A stretch of 59,485 bases of DNA, taken from Desulfonatronospira sp964577315. Its GTDB lineage: Bacteria > Desulfobacterota > Desulfovibrionia > Desulfovibrionales > Desulfonatronovibrionaceae. A program made the position numbers and the translations under genes. Below are positions 1 to 8,327 of this stretch, piece after piece. The stretch is from NCBI GenBank assembly GCA_964577315.1, contig CAZNYT010000006.1, forward strand, positions 1-59,485. The letters are read 5' to 3'. Positions within the stretch are counted from its first letter, which is position 1, and each line of letters opens with the position of its first letter. The notes under the pieces were generated by a model that worked only from the letters and a program-made list of their open reading frames with translations, did not search any database and was not told the origin of the DNA.

Positions 1-1
1 G

Positions 2-85
2 TACCTGGAATGGATTAATGCCGACAAAAGTGACCAGGGTTTCTGGAAAAATCTGATGAATAGATTTAAAAGGACAAAAGTGTAG
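2..85 (+). CDS. C-terminal end of an unidentified protein (partial at window edge)
   Basis: The frame opening at base 2 reads 27 codons to a TAG at 83-85. The tail is rich in Trp, Lys and Arg (it ends FKRTKV), which looks like a genuine protein end rather than noise. The start lies outside the window, so the family cannot be named. It would converge with the moaE-like gene on the other strand. No clear terminator is visible in the 150 bases between them. Confidence 0.4.
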   Translation, partial: YLEWINADKSDQGFWKNLMNRFKRTKV

Positions 86-239
86 AGTAGACTGGTTATG
101 GCCCTTTTGATGTGACTGATGGCCGAGGGATGAACAGATCCGAGCCTGCGGACGGTTTCGAAACCTTCAGGGCGTATTTTGAAGGATTTTGAGGCTGTGG
201 CCTGCAACAAGTATGGGAAGTGGGTTCTTACCGAGGCTC

Positions 240-599
240 TCAGCCCATCTCGGTTTTGGAAATGGCTTCTTTTTTTATGGCATCCAGGACATCCGATAGC
301 ACAGGCTTTACATTTTCCCGGATGTCTCCGGCCACAACTATGAACAACAGATCGTCACCCGCCTCCAACACTCCCTGATTGGCCTGAACAACTATTCTGA
401 AGATACCCGGGCTCTTTTCAAAATCCTGCCGGATTTTTTCAATCCTGTCATAATCCGGAACCACATCAACCTTGGAAACCACGGATCCATCCTGCCTGGA
501 CCAGGCCCTGACCACCCCGTTGTGCACCAGGATCATGCCCACGTTTTCCTTGAATCCCTCTTCCTTTTTGAGCTGGGCGATCTCTTGGGAAATATCCAT
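240..599 (-). CDS. moaE: MoaE-like molybdopterin synthase catalytic subunit
   Basis: 119 residues, shorter than the roughly 150 of E. coli MoaE. The N-terminal half has the HNGVVRAWSR segment, matching the H-G-x-VR core of MoaE. The C-terminal half has GDDLLFIVVAGDIRENV, then a Lys-rich stretch (IKKEA..SKTE) where the catalytic lysines of MoaE lie. In the family, MoaE moves sulfur from MoaD thiocarboxylate to cyclic pyranopterin monophosphate to make molybdopterin. The start ATG has an AGGAG site 6 bases upstream. It follows the DUF488 gene by 15 bases and is probably cotranscribed with it. No moaD is next to it, and moaC is about 47 kb away. The sequence is divergent, so a related but different role is possible. 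Confidence 0.75.
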   Translation of the reverse strand: MDISQEIAQLKKEEGFKENVGMILVHNGVVRAWSRQDGSVVSKVDVVPDYDRIEKIRQDFEKSPGIFRIVVQANQGVLEAGDDLLFIVVAGDIRENVKPVLSDVLDAIKKEAISKTEMG

Positions 600-614
600 T
601 ATGCTCTCCTGGAC

Positions 615-1220
615 CTATTGTTTATTTTTCATTTTATAGGCGATTTTTCTGCCCTGAAGCCTGTAAGCCTGATCCAGCCTGCTTAGGGCCAAGTCCTCAT
701 CCACGGGAAGCTCGCAGGGCTGCGCAGCAAACCTATTCAGCAGTCTTTTCTCAAAATGTTCATGTCCTTCCAGACTGCCGTCCTCCAGAATATGAAATAT
801 CCTGGCCTCGGACCTAAGACATCTGGAAATCAGGATGGCCCTGTGACAGTTAAGGGGCTCCCTTTCCGCACACATAAGGACCAAACGCTGCTCATCCATC
901 TTTTGCCTCAAACGCTGCAGCCCCTGCCGGAACCATTCGTGCCGGGCAATTCTTTCATAATCCGCCCTACCCTGAACGTACACTTCCGGATCTTCGAACC
1001 TGCCCCCCAACTCACGCCCGTAAAACAGATACTCCATGCCTCGGGCGGGCAGGTTTTGCTTCAATTTCCGGTACTGAAAATCCGGGCGAAAAGAGCTGTA
1101 TGGCACGGATCTTACATCTACCACTGCCAGGATCCCGTACCCCTGAAGGATTTCCAGAAAGTCCTCCAAGGAGTGCAAAGAATAGCCTATGGTATAAAGC
1201 ACCCTTCCGGAGTTGACCAT
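615..1220 (-). CDS. DUF488 family protein
   Basis: 201 residues. The N-terminus (YTIGYSLHSLEDFLEIL) and the central VVDVRSVPYSS are typical DUF488 segments. The family signature is CAEREPLNCHR near residue 117, holding the conserved Cys, Glu, Cys, His and Arg. The biochemical role of DUF488 is not settled, and nothing here assigns one. The C-terminal 30 residues are basic and may be disordered. The gene sits between the VapC-like gene and the moaE-like gene with short gaps, suggesting one minus-strand transcript. No strong ribosome binding site is seen before the ATG. Confidence 0.8.
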   Translation of the reverse strand: MVNSGRVLYTIGYSLHSLEDFLEILQGYGILAVVDVRSVPYSSFRPDFQYRKLKQNLPARGMEYLFYGRELGGRFEDPEVYVQGRADYERIARHEWFRQGLQRLRQKMDEQRLVLMCAEREPLNCHRAILISRCLRSEARIFHILEDGSLEGHEHFEKRLLNRFAAQPCELPVDEDLALSRLDQAYRLQGRKIAYKMKNKQ

Positions 1221-1267
1221 AACTCTAAAACGAAACCTATTCCAACAAGTCTACTCCAGACACCCTA

Positions 1268-1633
1268 TTAACCCCGGAAATACTCCCACTCCATACCCTG
1301 CTTGTCCATTATCCCGGCAGTAAGGGCATCCACAAAATCCAGGTCCTGCCCGGCATACACCTCAAGCACCCGGTCCAGATCAGCCATGCTAAGCACGCTA
1401 AGACCCGGGGTGCCCAAGATGGCCTGGATCTTGGAGGCCACCTCTTGCTTTCCCAGGGAGAATACTACCTCCAAAACCCGGACCAGCTCCGCCAGAACAA
1501 CCTCCGAGGTAACCAGCCTAACCTCACCTGACGCGGCCTGATCCAGGAGGGCATCCAGCTGGTCCGCCCTGTCCGGCTCGCTATCAGTGAGGTAACAAAG
1601 GAAAATATGGGTATCCAGAAATATGGTTTTCAA
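1268..1633 (-). CDS. vapC: PIN-domain toxin, VapC-like
   Basis: Small PIN-domain protein of about 121 residues. It opens KTIFLDTHIFLCYLTD, giving the first conserved Asp of the PIN fold. A Glu in SEVVLAELVRVL and the DLDFVDALTAGIM segment give the other acidic residues. VapC toxins are Mg-dependent ribonucleases held inactive by VapB. I chose the TTG at 1633 because it overlaps the antitoxin stop (TTGA) and has a GGAG site 6 bases upstream. The GTG at 1651 would add six residues but lacks a clear site. The overlap implies translational coupling with the antitoxin gene. Confidence 0.8.
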   Translation of the reverse strand: MKTIFLDTHIFLCYLTDSEPDRADQLDALLDQAASGEVRLVTSEVVLAELVRVLEVVFSLGKQEVASKIQAILGTPGLSVLSMADLDRVLEVYAGQDLDFVDALTAGIMDKQGMEWEYFRG

Positions 1634-1881
1634 TGCTTGCTCCCGGACCACTTGCGCGCTACTGCCTTCCTGGAGACGTCATGATCCCATCCCCAGCCGC
1701 TCTCCTCTCGAGATCCGGGCTTAATACTGCCGCGCAGGGACTTGAGCCCGGCTACCGGTTTCAGGATGATCCGGCCCTCATCCAGGGCAAATTCCACCTT
1801 GCTCCCGGTATCCAGCTGGAACTTATCCCTTATATACTTGGGAATGGTAATCTGCCCCTTGGAAGTAAGGGTGGCAATCAT
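1630..1881 (-). CDS. vapB: AbrB/MazE-fold antitoxin, VapB-like
   Basis: 83 residues. Residues 1-45 are a swapped-hairpin AbrB/SpoVT DNA-binding domain (ATLTSKGQITIPKYIRDKF, then GSKVEF and GRIILKP). The C-terminal half is polar and charged, as expected for the part that wraps the toxin. Such antitoxins also bind their own promoter, so the pair is likely autoregulated. The start ATG has a GGAG site 7 bases upstream. It sits just downstream of the fumarase genes and could be read from that operon or from its own promoter in the 46-base gap. Confidence 0.85.
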   Translation of the reverse strand: MIATLTSKGQITIPKYIRDKFQLDTGSKVEFALDEGRIILKPVAGLKSLRGSIKPGSREESGWGWDHDVSRKAVARKWSGSKH

Positions 1882-1927
1882 AATCTTGCTCCATAAAAAA
1901 ACAGCCGGCCAACGATACTAAGGAACC

Positions 1928-2479
1928 TCAAACGGCATCCGGATCGGGGCGGACGTAAATCTCCCCTCCCCGGGTATCATTGACCACCATGAGCGGAAAA
2001 TCCTCTACCTCAAGCTCCCGGATGGCTTCCGGTCCCAGGTCCTGGTAAGCCAACACCCTGGCCTTCTTGATACATTGGGACAAAAGCGCTCCTGCTCCGC
2101 CCGTGGCCCCCAGGTAAACCGCCTTGTGCTCAGTCAGGGCACGCCTCACCTCTTCTCCGCGCCTGCCCTTGCCTATGGTGGCCTTTACCCCCAAAGCATG
2201 CAGCCGGGGGGCATAAGAATCCATGCGCGAGCTGGTGGTAGGCCCTGCTGAACCGATGACCCTCCCTGGAGGAGCAGGTGTAGGACCCACATAATAGATC
2301 ACCGCCCCTTGCAGAGGAAAAGGGGGCTCCAAGCCCTGGTCCAGGTCCTGGAGCAGCTTTTTGTGGGCCATATCCCTGGCCCCGTATATTGTTCCGCTCA
2401 AGATCACCTTGTCCCCGCTCTCTAGACCCAGCACATCCTCATCCTCCAGAGGGGTACTCAACTGGATTACCCGGCTCAC
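1928..2479 (-). CDS. fumB: Class I fumarate hydratase, beta (C-terminal) subunit
   Basis: 183 residues from the GTG at 2479. That start forms a GTGA overlap with the stop of the alpha subunit and has a strong AGGAGGTGA site upstream; a longer reading frame exists but enters the alpha gene. It matches the C-terminal domain of one-chain class I fumarases, with the GPTPAPPGRVIGSAGPTTS segment, the KGRRGEE helix, LGATGGAGALL, and a late VNDTRGG motif. With the alpha subunit it would form an oxygen-sensitive [4Fe-4S] fumarase interconverting fumarate and malate in the cytoplasm. Separate subunits are common in anaerobes. The symbol denotes the beta subunit, not the E. coli fumB isozyme. Confidence 0.9.
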   Translation of the reverse strand: MSRVIQLSTPLEDEDVLGLESGDKVILSGTIYGARDMAHKKLLQDLDQGLEPPFPLQGAVIYYVGPTPAPPGRVIGSAGPTTSSRMDSYAPRLHALGVKATIGKGRRGEEVRRALTEHKAVYLGATGGAGALLSQCIKKARVLAYQDLGPEAIRELEVEDFPLMVVNDTRGGEIYVRPDPDAV

Positions 2480-3312
2480 AAAGTCACCTCCTGACGTCTG
2501 GCTGCGTGGCATTGAATGTTCACCGCTACCGGCAGGGAAGCTATGTGGCAAGGAGCGGTCTCCACCTTGACCCCCAGGGCGGTGGTCCGTCCGCCCATGC
2601 CCATGGGACCGGTTCCCAGAGAATTTACAGCCAACAGCAGCTCTTGTTCCAGGGAAGCGATTTGCGGGTCGCTGTGGGACTCGTCCAGGCTGCGAAACAA
2701 GGCCTTTTTGGCCAAGATAGGGGCCTGATCAAAAGATCCCCCAATACCCACTCCGATAATACCCGGGGGGCAAGGATTGGGCCCGGCCTCTGCCACCTTC
2801 TGCAACACCAGCTTCCTAATGCCTTCCCATCCCTGGGCCGGCTTAAGCATGGCTGCATGGGACATGTTCTCGCTCCCACCGCCTTTGGGCATAAAGCGCA
2901 GGCATAGGTTATTGCCCGGGACCAGTTCCAGGTGCACCACCGCGGGGGTGTTGTCCCCAGTATTTTTTCTGCTCAAGGGGTCACAAACGGATTTGCGCAG
3001 GAAACCCTGTTCATACCCCTTACTCACCCCGTCATTTATAGCCTGATACAAATCCCCTTGAATCCAGCACTCTTGTCCCAATTCCACAAAAAAAACAGCC
3101 AGGCCCGTATCCTGGCATAACGGAAGACCGCTATCATTAGCCAAGCGAGAATTTTCCAGCAGCTGGGCAAGTATCTCCCTGCCTGCTGAATCATCTTCGT
3201 TGTAATATGCCGACTCCAATGCCCTAAACACATCCTCTGGCAACCGAAGGTTGGAATCTGTAACCATGCGGGCAACCTGAGAGGCAATCTCCTGGGCCTC
3301 AACAACGCGCAT
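2476..3312 (-). CDS. fumA: Class I fumarate hydratase, alpha (N-terminal) subunit
   Basis: About 278 residues. The N-terminal-type fumarase domain shows the cysteines expected to hold the [4Fe-4S] cluster: PLCQDTGLAVFF near residue 61, and later Cys residues in NPCPPGIIGVGIGG and near the C-terminus. KNTGDNTPAVVHLELVPG is also typical. The ATG at 3312 has an AGGAG site 6 bases upstream; a TTG just before it is less likely. It makes the fumarase catalytic core with the beta subunit and directly follows frdB, so fumarate made from malate can be handed to the reductase. The symbol denotes the alpha subunit only. Confidence 0.92.
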   Translation of the reverse strand: MRVVEAQEIASQVARMVTDSNLRLPEDVFRALESAYYNEDDSAGREILAQLLENSRLANDSGLPLCQDTGLAVFFVELGQECWIQGDLYQAINDGVSKGYEQGFLRKSVCDPLSRKNTGDNTPAVVHLELVPGNNLCLRFMPKGGGSENMSHAAMLKPAQGWEGIRKLVLQKVAEAGPNPCPPGIIGVGIGGSFDQAPILAKKALFRSLDESHSDPQIASLEQELLLAVNSLGTGPMGMGGRTTALGVKVETAPCHIASLPVAVNIQCHAARRQEVTL

Positions 3313-3328
3313 CAACTACTCCTAACTT

Positions 3329-4072
3329 TTATCCTTGACCGGGAAGAATGCTTTTCAAGGCCTGCCACCCCATTTTGCGCCGAACATAAGCCAATTGGTC
3401 CTGCAAGGACAAATTCTTGGGGCACACGTCCTGACAGCCCAGAAGCCCCATGCACCCAAAAATCCCCTGTTCCGTGCCTATCACCTCGAAATACTCCCTT
3501 CCTTGGCGTTTGTCCCTGGGGTCGAGCATGAACCTGGCCATGCGGTTTATTGCGGCAGCCCCTAAAAAATCCTGGCGCATCCGGGCTGTGGCACAAGCAG
3601 CTATGCAGCAGCCGCATTCAATGCAACGCTCCATTTCATAAATTTTCTCAGCCAAAGAGTTGTCCATGGCCTCCTCCCGGAGCCAGGGATCGAACTCCTT
3701 GTCCGTGTGCACCCAGGAACGCAGCCTCTGGTTCATGGACCTGAACCAGGCCCCGGTGTCCACGGAGAGATCACCCAAAAGCCTGAAACCGGGCAAAGGC
3801 ATTAGTGTTATCCGGCTGGGAAGATCCCGGGTCTTGGTATGGCAAGCCAGGCCCGGCCGGGTGTTTATTACCATGGCGCAGGAACCGCATACCCCGGAAC
3901 GGCAGCAGAAATCGAACTGAAGGGAAGGATCCATGTTCTCACGGATCATATTCAGGGCCACGAAAAGATTCATGTTTTCTGTTTCTTTCAGTTGGTAATT
4001 CCGCATTCCGGGATAGGACTCCGGATCCGTGGGATTGTACCTAAATATGGACAGGATAAGGTTCCTGGACAT
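3329..4072 (-). CDS. frdB: Fumarate reductase/succinate dehydrogenase iron-sulfur subunit
   Basis: 247 residues. The [2Fe-2S] ligands are C57, C62, C65 and C77 (CRSGVCGSC and LACHTK). The C-terminal domain has CIECGCCIAAC and a later CMGLLGCQDVCP, which together fit one [4Fe-4S] and one [3Fe-4S] cluster. The sequence resembles the epsilonproteobacterial and deltaproteobacterial B subunit. It relays electrons between the diheme cytochrome b and the flavoprotein. The gene lies between frdA (3-base gap) and the fumarase genes. Direction of the reaction (fumarate reduction or succinate oxidation) cannot be told from sequence. Confidence 0.95.
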   Translation of the reverse strand: MSRNLILSIFRYNPTDPESYPGMRNYQLKETENMNLFVALNMIRENMDPSLQFDFCCRSGVCGSCAMVINTRPGLACHTKTRDLPSRITLMPLPGFRLLGDLSVDTGAWFRSMNQRLRSWVHTDKEFDPWLREEAMDNSLAEKIYEMERCIECGCCIAACATARMRQDFLGAAAINRMARFMLDPRDKRQGREYFEVIGTEQGIFGCMGLLGCQDVCPKNLSLQDQLAYVRRKMGWQALKSILPGQG

Positions 4073-4075
4073 ATT

Positions 4076-5905
4076 CTAGCCCTCCCTGTCTTCCGGACTG
4101 ATTACCTGGGTTCCACCGTAGCCCCTGTCCCCTGGGGGTATTTCCAAGACTTGGGTGCAGGGCTCGTATTTAAGTGAAGGCAAATCGCTATTTTCGGTCC
4201 AGTAAGCCAGGGTACGAACCAACCAGTCCCGGTCATTGCGGGCTGGATAATCCTGCCGGGAGTGGGATCCCCGGCTTTCCTGTCGCTGCCAGGCACCGTA
4301 GGCCACGCAAAGGGCAAGCCGAACCATTCCCGGCAAACGCAGTGCCAGACCCAGTTCCGGATTCCCCCCTGTCCCGCTGGTACTTAGCCTCAGCTCTCGC
4401 GTTTTGTCCAAAAGCTCCTGAAGACGCTCCACCGCATGCATTAGCCCTGCATGACTACGAAAGATACCTACGTAATCCATGAGGGTATCCTGCATCTCCC
4501 TGCGTAGCTGATGCGGATCCTGGCCCTGCTTCCGGGAAGCAAGAATGTTTATGCGCTCCTTCTGCCTCTTTAGCTCTGCATGCACCAGGGCGGTATTCAA
4601 TTGTACCTCGCTGCCCTGCAAAAACTCGGCTACTTTCCTGCCCACGAGCATACCAGCCACCACGGTTTCTGCCAGGGAATTGCCCCCTAGCCGGTTGAAC
4701 CCGTGCAGGTCCCAGCAGGCCGCCTCCCCTGCGCTAAAAAGCCCTTGCAGACCGTAAGCAGCCCCGTGTTTGTCCGTGCGCACTCCTCCCATGCTGTAGT
4801 GCTGGGTGGGGCGAACCGGGATAAGCTCCTTTGCCGGATCAATGCCCAGAAAATTTTGACAGATCTCATCCACCTCGCGCAGCTTGGACCCTATGTGCTC
4901 CCGGCCCAGATGCCTAATGTCCAGCCACAAGTGATCCCCATACGGGCTTTGCACCCCCAGTCCCTTGTCCATGTGCTCCTGCATCCGCCTGGATACCACG
5001 TCCCTGGAGGCAAGCTCTGCTTTCTCCGGCTCATACCAGGGCATGAATCTCTCCTGATTCTTATCCAGGAGCGTGCCCCCGTCCCCTCGGCAGCCCTCGG
5101 TGACCAGGATATCCGTGGGCACTATCCCGGTAGGGTGGAACTGAACCGCTTCCATGTTGCCCAGGGGTACCACCCCGGTATCCAGGGCCAGAATCTGTCC
5201 CCCGCCCTCGTTGATGACCGCGTTGGTAGAAGCCCGGTATATCCGGCCGAATCCCCCGGAAGCAATCAATGTGGCCCGGGCCACGTAAGCCCAGAGCTCA
5301 CCGCTTCTTAAACACCTAACAACAGCACCTGTGCACCTTTCCCCGTCCTGGATGAGGCTTAGGGCCTCCACCCGGTCGTGTATCCGCACCCCGCGGCGCA
5401 GGACCTCGTTATCCAGGGTATAGAGCATAGCATGACCAGTGCCGTCGGAGCAGTAACAGGCCCGCCACTTGGCGGTTCCCCCGAAATCCCTGGCGGTAAT
5501 AAGGCCCGCTCTATCCCGGGGCTCTTCTTTTTCCAGCTTGCAGCCGCCCTTGTAATAGCAGGACTTGCCAGGAACCACCCGGTTCCAGGGAACTCCCCAG
5601 TGATCCATCTCCCTGACAGCCACGGGTGCGTTCTCCACGAACATCCTGGCTACTTCCTGGTCACAGCCCCAGTCCGAACCCTTGACCGTATCCTGGAAGT
5701 GCAGGTCCGGGCAGTCTCCCTCGCCCTGGATGCAATTGCCCAGGGCCGCCTGCATCCCTCCCTGGGCCACGGCGGAGTGTGATCTTCTAGGAGGGACCAG
5801 GCTTAGGCATATGGCCTCAAACCCTTCTCGAACAGCTTCCAGGGCCACCCGTTCTCCGGCCAAACCAGCACCGATGCACAACAGGTCGGTGTAAATCACG
5901 CCCAT
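4076..5905 (-). CDS. frdA: Fumarate reductase/succinate dehydrogenase flavoprotein subunit
   Basis: 609 residues. The N-terminus has the FAD-binding GAGLAGER motif and RSHSAVAQGG, whose His is the usual site of covalent FAD attachment. QFHPTGIVPTD and RPTQHYSMGGVRTD hold active-site His and Arg residues for the dicarboxylate. It catalyses fumarate/succinate interconversion on the cytoplasmic face of the membrane. There is no twin-arginine or Sec signal. The start has an AGAGGA site. It follows frdC by 52 bases. Confidence 0.95.
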   Translation of the reverse strand: MGVIYTDLLCIGAGLAGERVALEAVREGFEAICLSLVPPRRSHSAVAQGGMQAALGNCIQGEGDCPDLHFQDTVKGSDWGCDQEVARMFVENAPVAVREMDHWGVPWNRVVPGKSCYYKGGCKLEKEEPRDRAGLITARDFGGTAKWRACYCSDGTGHAMLYTLDNEVLRRGVRIHDRVEALSLIQDGERCTGAVVRCLRSGELWAYVARATLIASGGFGRIYRASTNAVINEGGGQILALDTGVVPLGNMEAVQFHPTGIVPTDILVTEGCRGDGGTLLDKNQERFMPWYEPEKAELASRDVVSRRMQEHMDKGLGVQSPYGDHLWLDIRHLGREHIGSKLREVDEICQNFLGIDPAKELIPVRPTQHYSMGGVRTDKHGAAYGLQGLFSAGEAACWDLHGFNRLGGNSLAETVVAGMLVGRKVAEFLQGSEVQLNTALVHAELKRQKERINILASRKQGQDPHQLRREMQDTLMDYVGIFRSHAGLMHAVERLQELLDKTRELRLSTSGTGGNPELGLALRLPGMVRLALCVAYGAWQRQESRGSHSRQDYPARNDRDWLVRTLAYWTENSDLPSLKYEPCTQVLEIPPGDRGYGGTQVISPEDREG

Positions 5906-5957
5906 GAATATCCTCTGCGGTTATGCCCAGACTTTTCGACTTTTTTGCAGCTCTTGC

Positions 5958-6605
5958 TCAGGAAACATACAAGAAACGAATCAATGCAGCCAGGCCCAGC
6001 AAAATGAAAAAAAGGCTCAGGTAATACTTGGCCCTTTGGGCCTTTCTGCGGGCCCCGCTCTTGATCAGCCCCCACTTGATGCCCAGGCGGTACCATCCAA
6101 TTCCCACGTGCAGTTCCACCAGGGGCAAAAGCAATAGATAGAACCCCAGCCAGAAACCGGTCTGGATCCTGGCAGCGCTCTTTTCCGCAGTAATGGGCAA
6201 ATCCGTAAGAACCACCCACATGTGAATAGCCCCCATAAGCAGGATGATCAGAGCAGAAACCACCTGAACCATCCAGAGCCAAGTGTCACCGTGTTTCAGC
6301 ATCCGACAGTGTGACCAGAACACCTTTTGTTCCCGGGGAGAAAAAGGGATGTTACGCGCGGCCAGAAAGAAATGCATCAGGAAAATCAAGGCTATGATGG
6401 GACCACCCACCTGGGCCAGGTAGGTTCTTTCGAAAAAATCCGCCAAGGCATTGAATGCGCCAGATCCCAGGATGATGCTGGCCACGAACAGGGCGTGCAA
6501 ATACATGAATATTACAAGCACCGAGCCGGTAAGCATCTGCAGCCAGTCCAAGCAGGCCGCCCGGGCAGGGGAAATATACGGTGCAACACTCTCTTCCGGG
6601 CGCAT
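5958..6605 (-). CDS. frdC: Fumarate reductase cytochrome b subunit (diheme, five-helix)
   Basis: 215 residues with five hydrophobic segments, near residues 25-47, 68-85, 110-132, 148-168 and 190-212. Histidines in the helices (YLHALF, LMHFFLA, GAIHMWVV, VELHVGIGWY) match the pattern of the four heme ligands in the Wolinella succinogenes subunit. It anchors FrdAB and exchanges electrons with menaquinone. The gene begins 10 bases after the exonuclease III stop, with an AAAGGA site, so it is probably read through from that gene or has a promoter inside it. Confidence 0.92.
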   Translation of the reverse strand: MRPEESVAPYISPARAACLDWLQMLTGSVLVIFMYLHALFVASIILGSGAFNALADFFERTYLAQVGGPIIALIFLMHFFLAARNIPFSPREQKVFWSHCRMLKHGDTWLWMVQVVSALIILLMGAIHMWVVLTDLPITAEKSAARIQTGFWLGFYLLLLPLVELHVGIGWYRLGIKWGLIKSGARRKAQRAKYYLSLFFILLGLAALIRFLYVS

Positions 6606-6615
6606 TTAAAATCCT

Positions 6616-7389
6616 TTAGACCCTCAGCTCCAAACCGATGGGACAATGATCCGAGCCCATGACACGGGGCTCGATCCAGGCATTTACTACCCTTTCCCGG
6701 AGCTCGCTGGAAACAAAAAAGTAATCTATCCGCCACCCAGCGTTCCTGGCCCGGGCTCCAAACCGGTAAGTCCACCAAGTATAGTGCCCCGGCTCCTGGT
6801 TGAACATGCGGAAAGTGTCCACATACCCGTAATCCACGAACTTGTCCATCCACTCCCTTTCTATGGGCAAGAATCCGGATCGGTCCGAATTTGCCTTGGG
6901 ATTTTTCAGATCTATCTCCTTGTGGGCGGTGTTGAAATCCCCGCACACCACGACCGGCTTTTTCCGCCTAAGCTCCTGGGCGTAATCCAAAAAAGCATCA
7001 TAGTACTCCATCTTGAAGCGCAGCCTTTCATCGCTCATCTGTCCGTTGGGAAAGTAAACATTGAACAAGTAGAAAGCTTGGTATTCTATTAGGATCAGCC
7101 TGCCCTCGCCGTTTAAGTCCTGGCGGGGAAGCCCGGTGGAGATGCTTTCCGGGATTGCCCCGGGATCGCGGTAGAAACAGGCGGTTCCGGAATACCCCTT
7201 CTTGACCTGGGCGGGATTCCAAACCACCTCATAGCCAGAAGGATACTTATCCTGCTTACTTAATTGCTCCGGTTGGACCTTGGTCTCCTGGAGGCAAAGC
7301 ACATCAAAATCCGCATCCCGGAACCAATCCCAGAATCCCTTGCCTACCACGGCCCGAAAACCGTTTACATTCCAGGAATAAATTACCAT
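6616..7389 (-). CDS. xth: Exodeoxyribonuclease III (AP endonuclease)
   Basis: 257 residues, the usual length. It shows the ordered motifs of the exonuclease III/AP endonuclease family: YSWNVNGFRA, LQETKVQ with the metal-binding Glu, VCGDFNTAHKEIDL, the WRIDYFF segment, and the terminal GSDHCPIGLEL with the catalytic Asp-His. It cuts DNA at abasic sites in base excision repair. The start ATG overlaps the metallophosphoesterase stop by 7 bases, so translation is probably coupled. Confidence 0.95.
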   Translation of the reverse strand: MVIYSWNVNGFRAVVGKGFWDWFRDADFDVLCLQETKVQPEQLSKQDKYPSGYEVVWNPAQVKKGYSGTACFYRDPGAIPESISTGLPRQDLNGEGRLILIEYQAFYLFNVYFPNGQMSDERLRFKMEYYDAFLDYAQELRRKKPVVVCGDFNTAHKEIDLKNPKANSDRSGFLPIEREWMDKFVDYGYVDTFRMFNQEPGHYTWWTYRFGARARNAGWRIDYFFVSSELRERVVNAWIEPRVMGSDHCPIGLELRV

Positions 7390-8054
7390 GACACATACTT
7401 CAGTTTGGCATCCAATCCTACGCCATCGTAGCCTATGCGAACGTAACCCCCGTTACCAAGGGGGCCGGGGTTGATAAGCTTGGTTCCTCCCAGCCAGTCC
7501 TCAATATTTGCCTCGTGAATGTGCCCTGTGATACACACCTCGGGCTGTACTTCCTCTATGAACTCCCTGACGGCTTGGCTGCCTACATTCGCCCCGTAGT
7601 TGAGCATGTCTGTCTTGGTCCCATAAGGTGGGGTGTGGGTCATGAAAATAAGGTGTCTGGCCTGGGATGCCTTTTTCTTGTGCACTGACAACCACTCCTC
7701 GAACTGTTTGTCCTGAACCTCGGAAGGGGTGTGAAAAGGAGTGGGACCGGAATATCCAAGACCCAAAAGATATACATCTTTGGTTAGGGCCACCATCCTG
7801 TTGTGTACGTTTACACCCAGCTCATCCAGGTAGCTACTTACTTCCTGAGTATCCATATTTCCGATCTGGGCATAAACCCTGGGATTTAGTCCCTGGATCT
7901 CATCCATAACCAGTTGGGCAGTGGACTTGCCACCCACGTTGGTGAGATCACCGGATACAAGCACTCCCTGGGCCTTGGGGATCTCTCGGATCCTGTGCAG
8001 ATTCCTGGTATGCTCATGTATATCTCCCACAGCAACCCAATATATCTCGGTCAT
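7383..8054 (-). CDS. Calcineurin-like metallophosphoesterase
   Basis: About 223 residues from the ATG at 8054, which has a GGGAGA site; an in-frame start further up at 8117 would run toward the repeat and has no site. The metallophosphoesterase motifs are in order: AVGDIHEHTRN (D-x-H), VSGDLTNVGG (G-D), IGNMDT (G-N-x-D), IFMTHTPPYGT (H) and ITGHIHEA (G-H-x-H). These bind two metals. The substrate is not evident; nucleotide and phosphodiester targets are both possible. It is the first gene of the transcript leading to frd-fum. Repeat copy 1 lies 38 bases upstream, so its promoter is near or inside that repeat. Confidence 0.85.
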   Translation of the reverse strand: MTEIYWVAVGDIHEHTRNLHRIREIPKAQGVLVSGDLTNVGGKSTAQLVMDEIQGLNPRVYAQIGNMDTQEVSSYLDELGVNVHNRMVALTKDVYLLGLGYSGPTPFHTPSEVQDKQFEEWLSVHKKKASQARHLIFMTHTPPYGTKTDMLNYGANVGSQAVREFIEEVQPEVCITGHIHEANIEDWLGGTKLINPGPLGNGGYVRIGYDGVGLDAKLKYVSW

Positions 8055-8092
8055 AGGTTTTCTCCCTGGATTTATCCTGTCCCGATTAATAC

Positions 8093-8327
8093 CACAACGA
8101 AACTTAGGATCTGTCACAATATAAGTGTTATATTTTTCTTATGACCGCAGGAGCGGTCGGGCTACGCTCCCACGCAGAGCGTGGGAGCGATAAACTGCCT
8201 TACTATTATTGCAGCAACTCGTACTCGAGGTCCGAGGGTTATGCAAACTGGGCGTAAACTGTCTGAGCGACGTAGGCCTGTTTGCAGAATTCTCGGACCT
8301 CTGGATAATAGGTTTCGTTGTAGTTGT
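8093..8327 (-). repeat. Palindromic MITE-like element, copy 1, with a 76-bp insert
   Basis: The left end ACAACGAAACTTAG (8093) and right end AGGTTTCGTTGTAGTT (8309-8325) are inverted repeats. Inside is the family core: GGTCCGAGGGTTATGCAAAC at 8229 pairs with GTTTGCAGAATTCTCGGACC at 8280-8299, around a loop with GGGCGTAAACTG. Relative to other copies, about 76 bases (8115-8190) are inserted after CTGT near the left end. The element lies between the cysK fusion and the metallophosphoesterase gene. No coding potential belongs to it. The strand is arbitrary. Confidence 0.85.
8143..8189. repeat. REP-like twin hairpin inside MITE copy 1
   Basis: There are two adjacent perfect hairpins. GACCGC and GCGGTC enclose AGGA (8143-8158). 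CGCTCCCACGC and GCGTGGGAGCG enclose AGA (8165-8189). They are joined by GGGCTA. Paired hairpins with a CCCACGC/GCGTGGG stem resemble the REP sequences of many proteobacteria. It interrupts the left arm of the surrounding repeat, so it arrived later. Confidence 0.75.

Noticed and set aside
1880..1915. GCCGGC followed by seven T on the minus strand as a terminator after the fumarase genes
   Set aside because: The GC part is a bare palindrome with no loop, so a stable hairpin is unlikely.
8139..8300. Peptide readable through MITE copies (RSENSANR-type)
   Set aside because: The same peptide appears wherever the repeat is read in that frame, has no start signals, and the sequence is explained by the palindrome.
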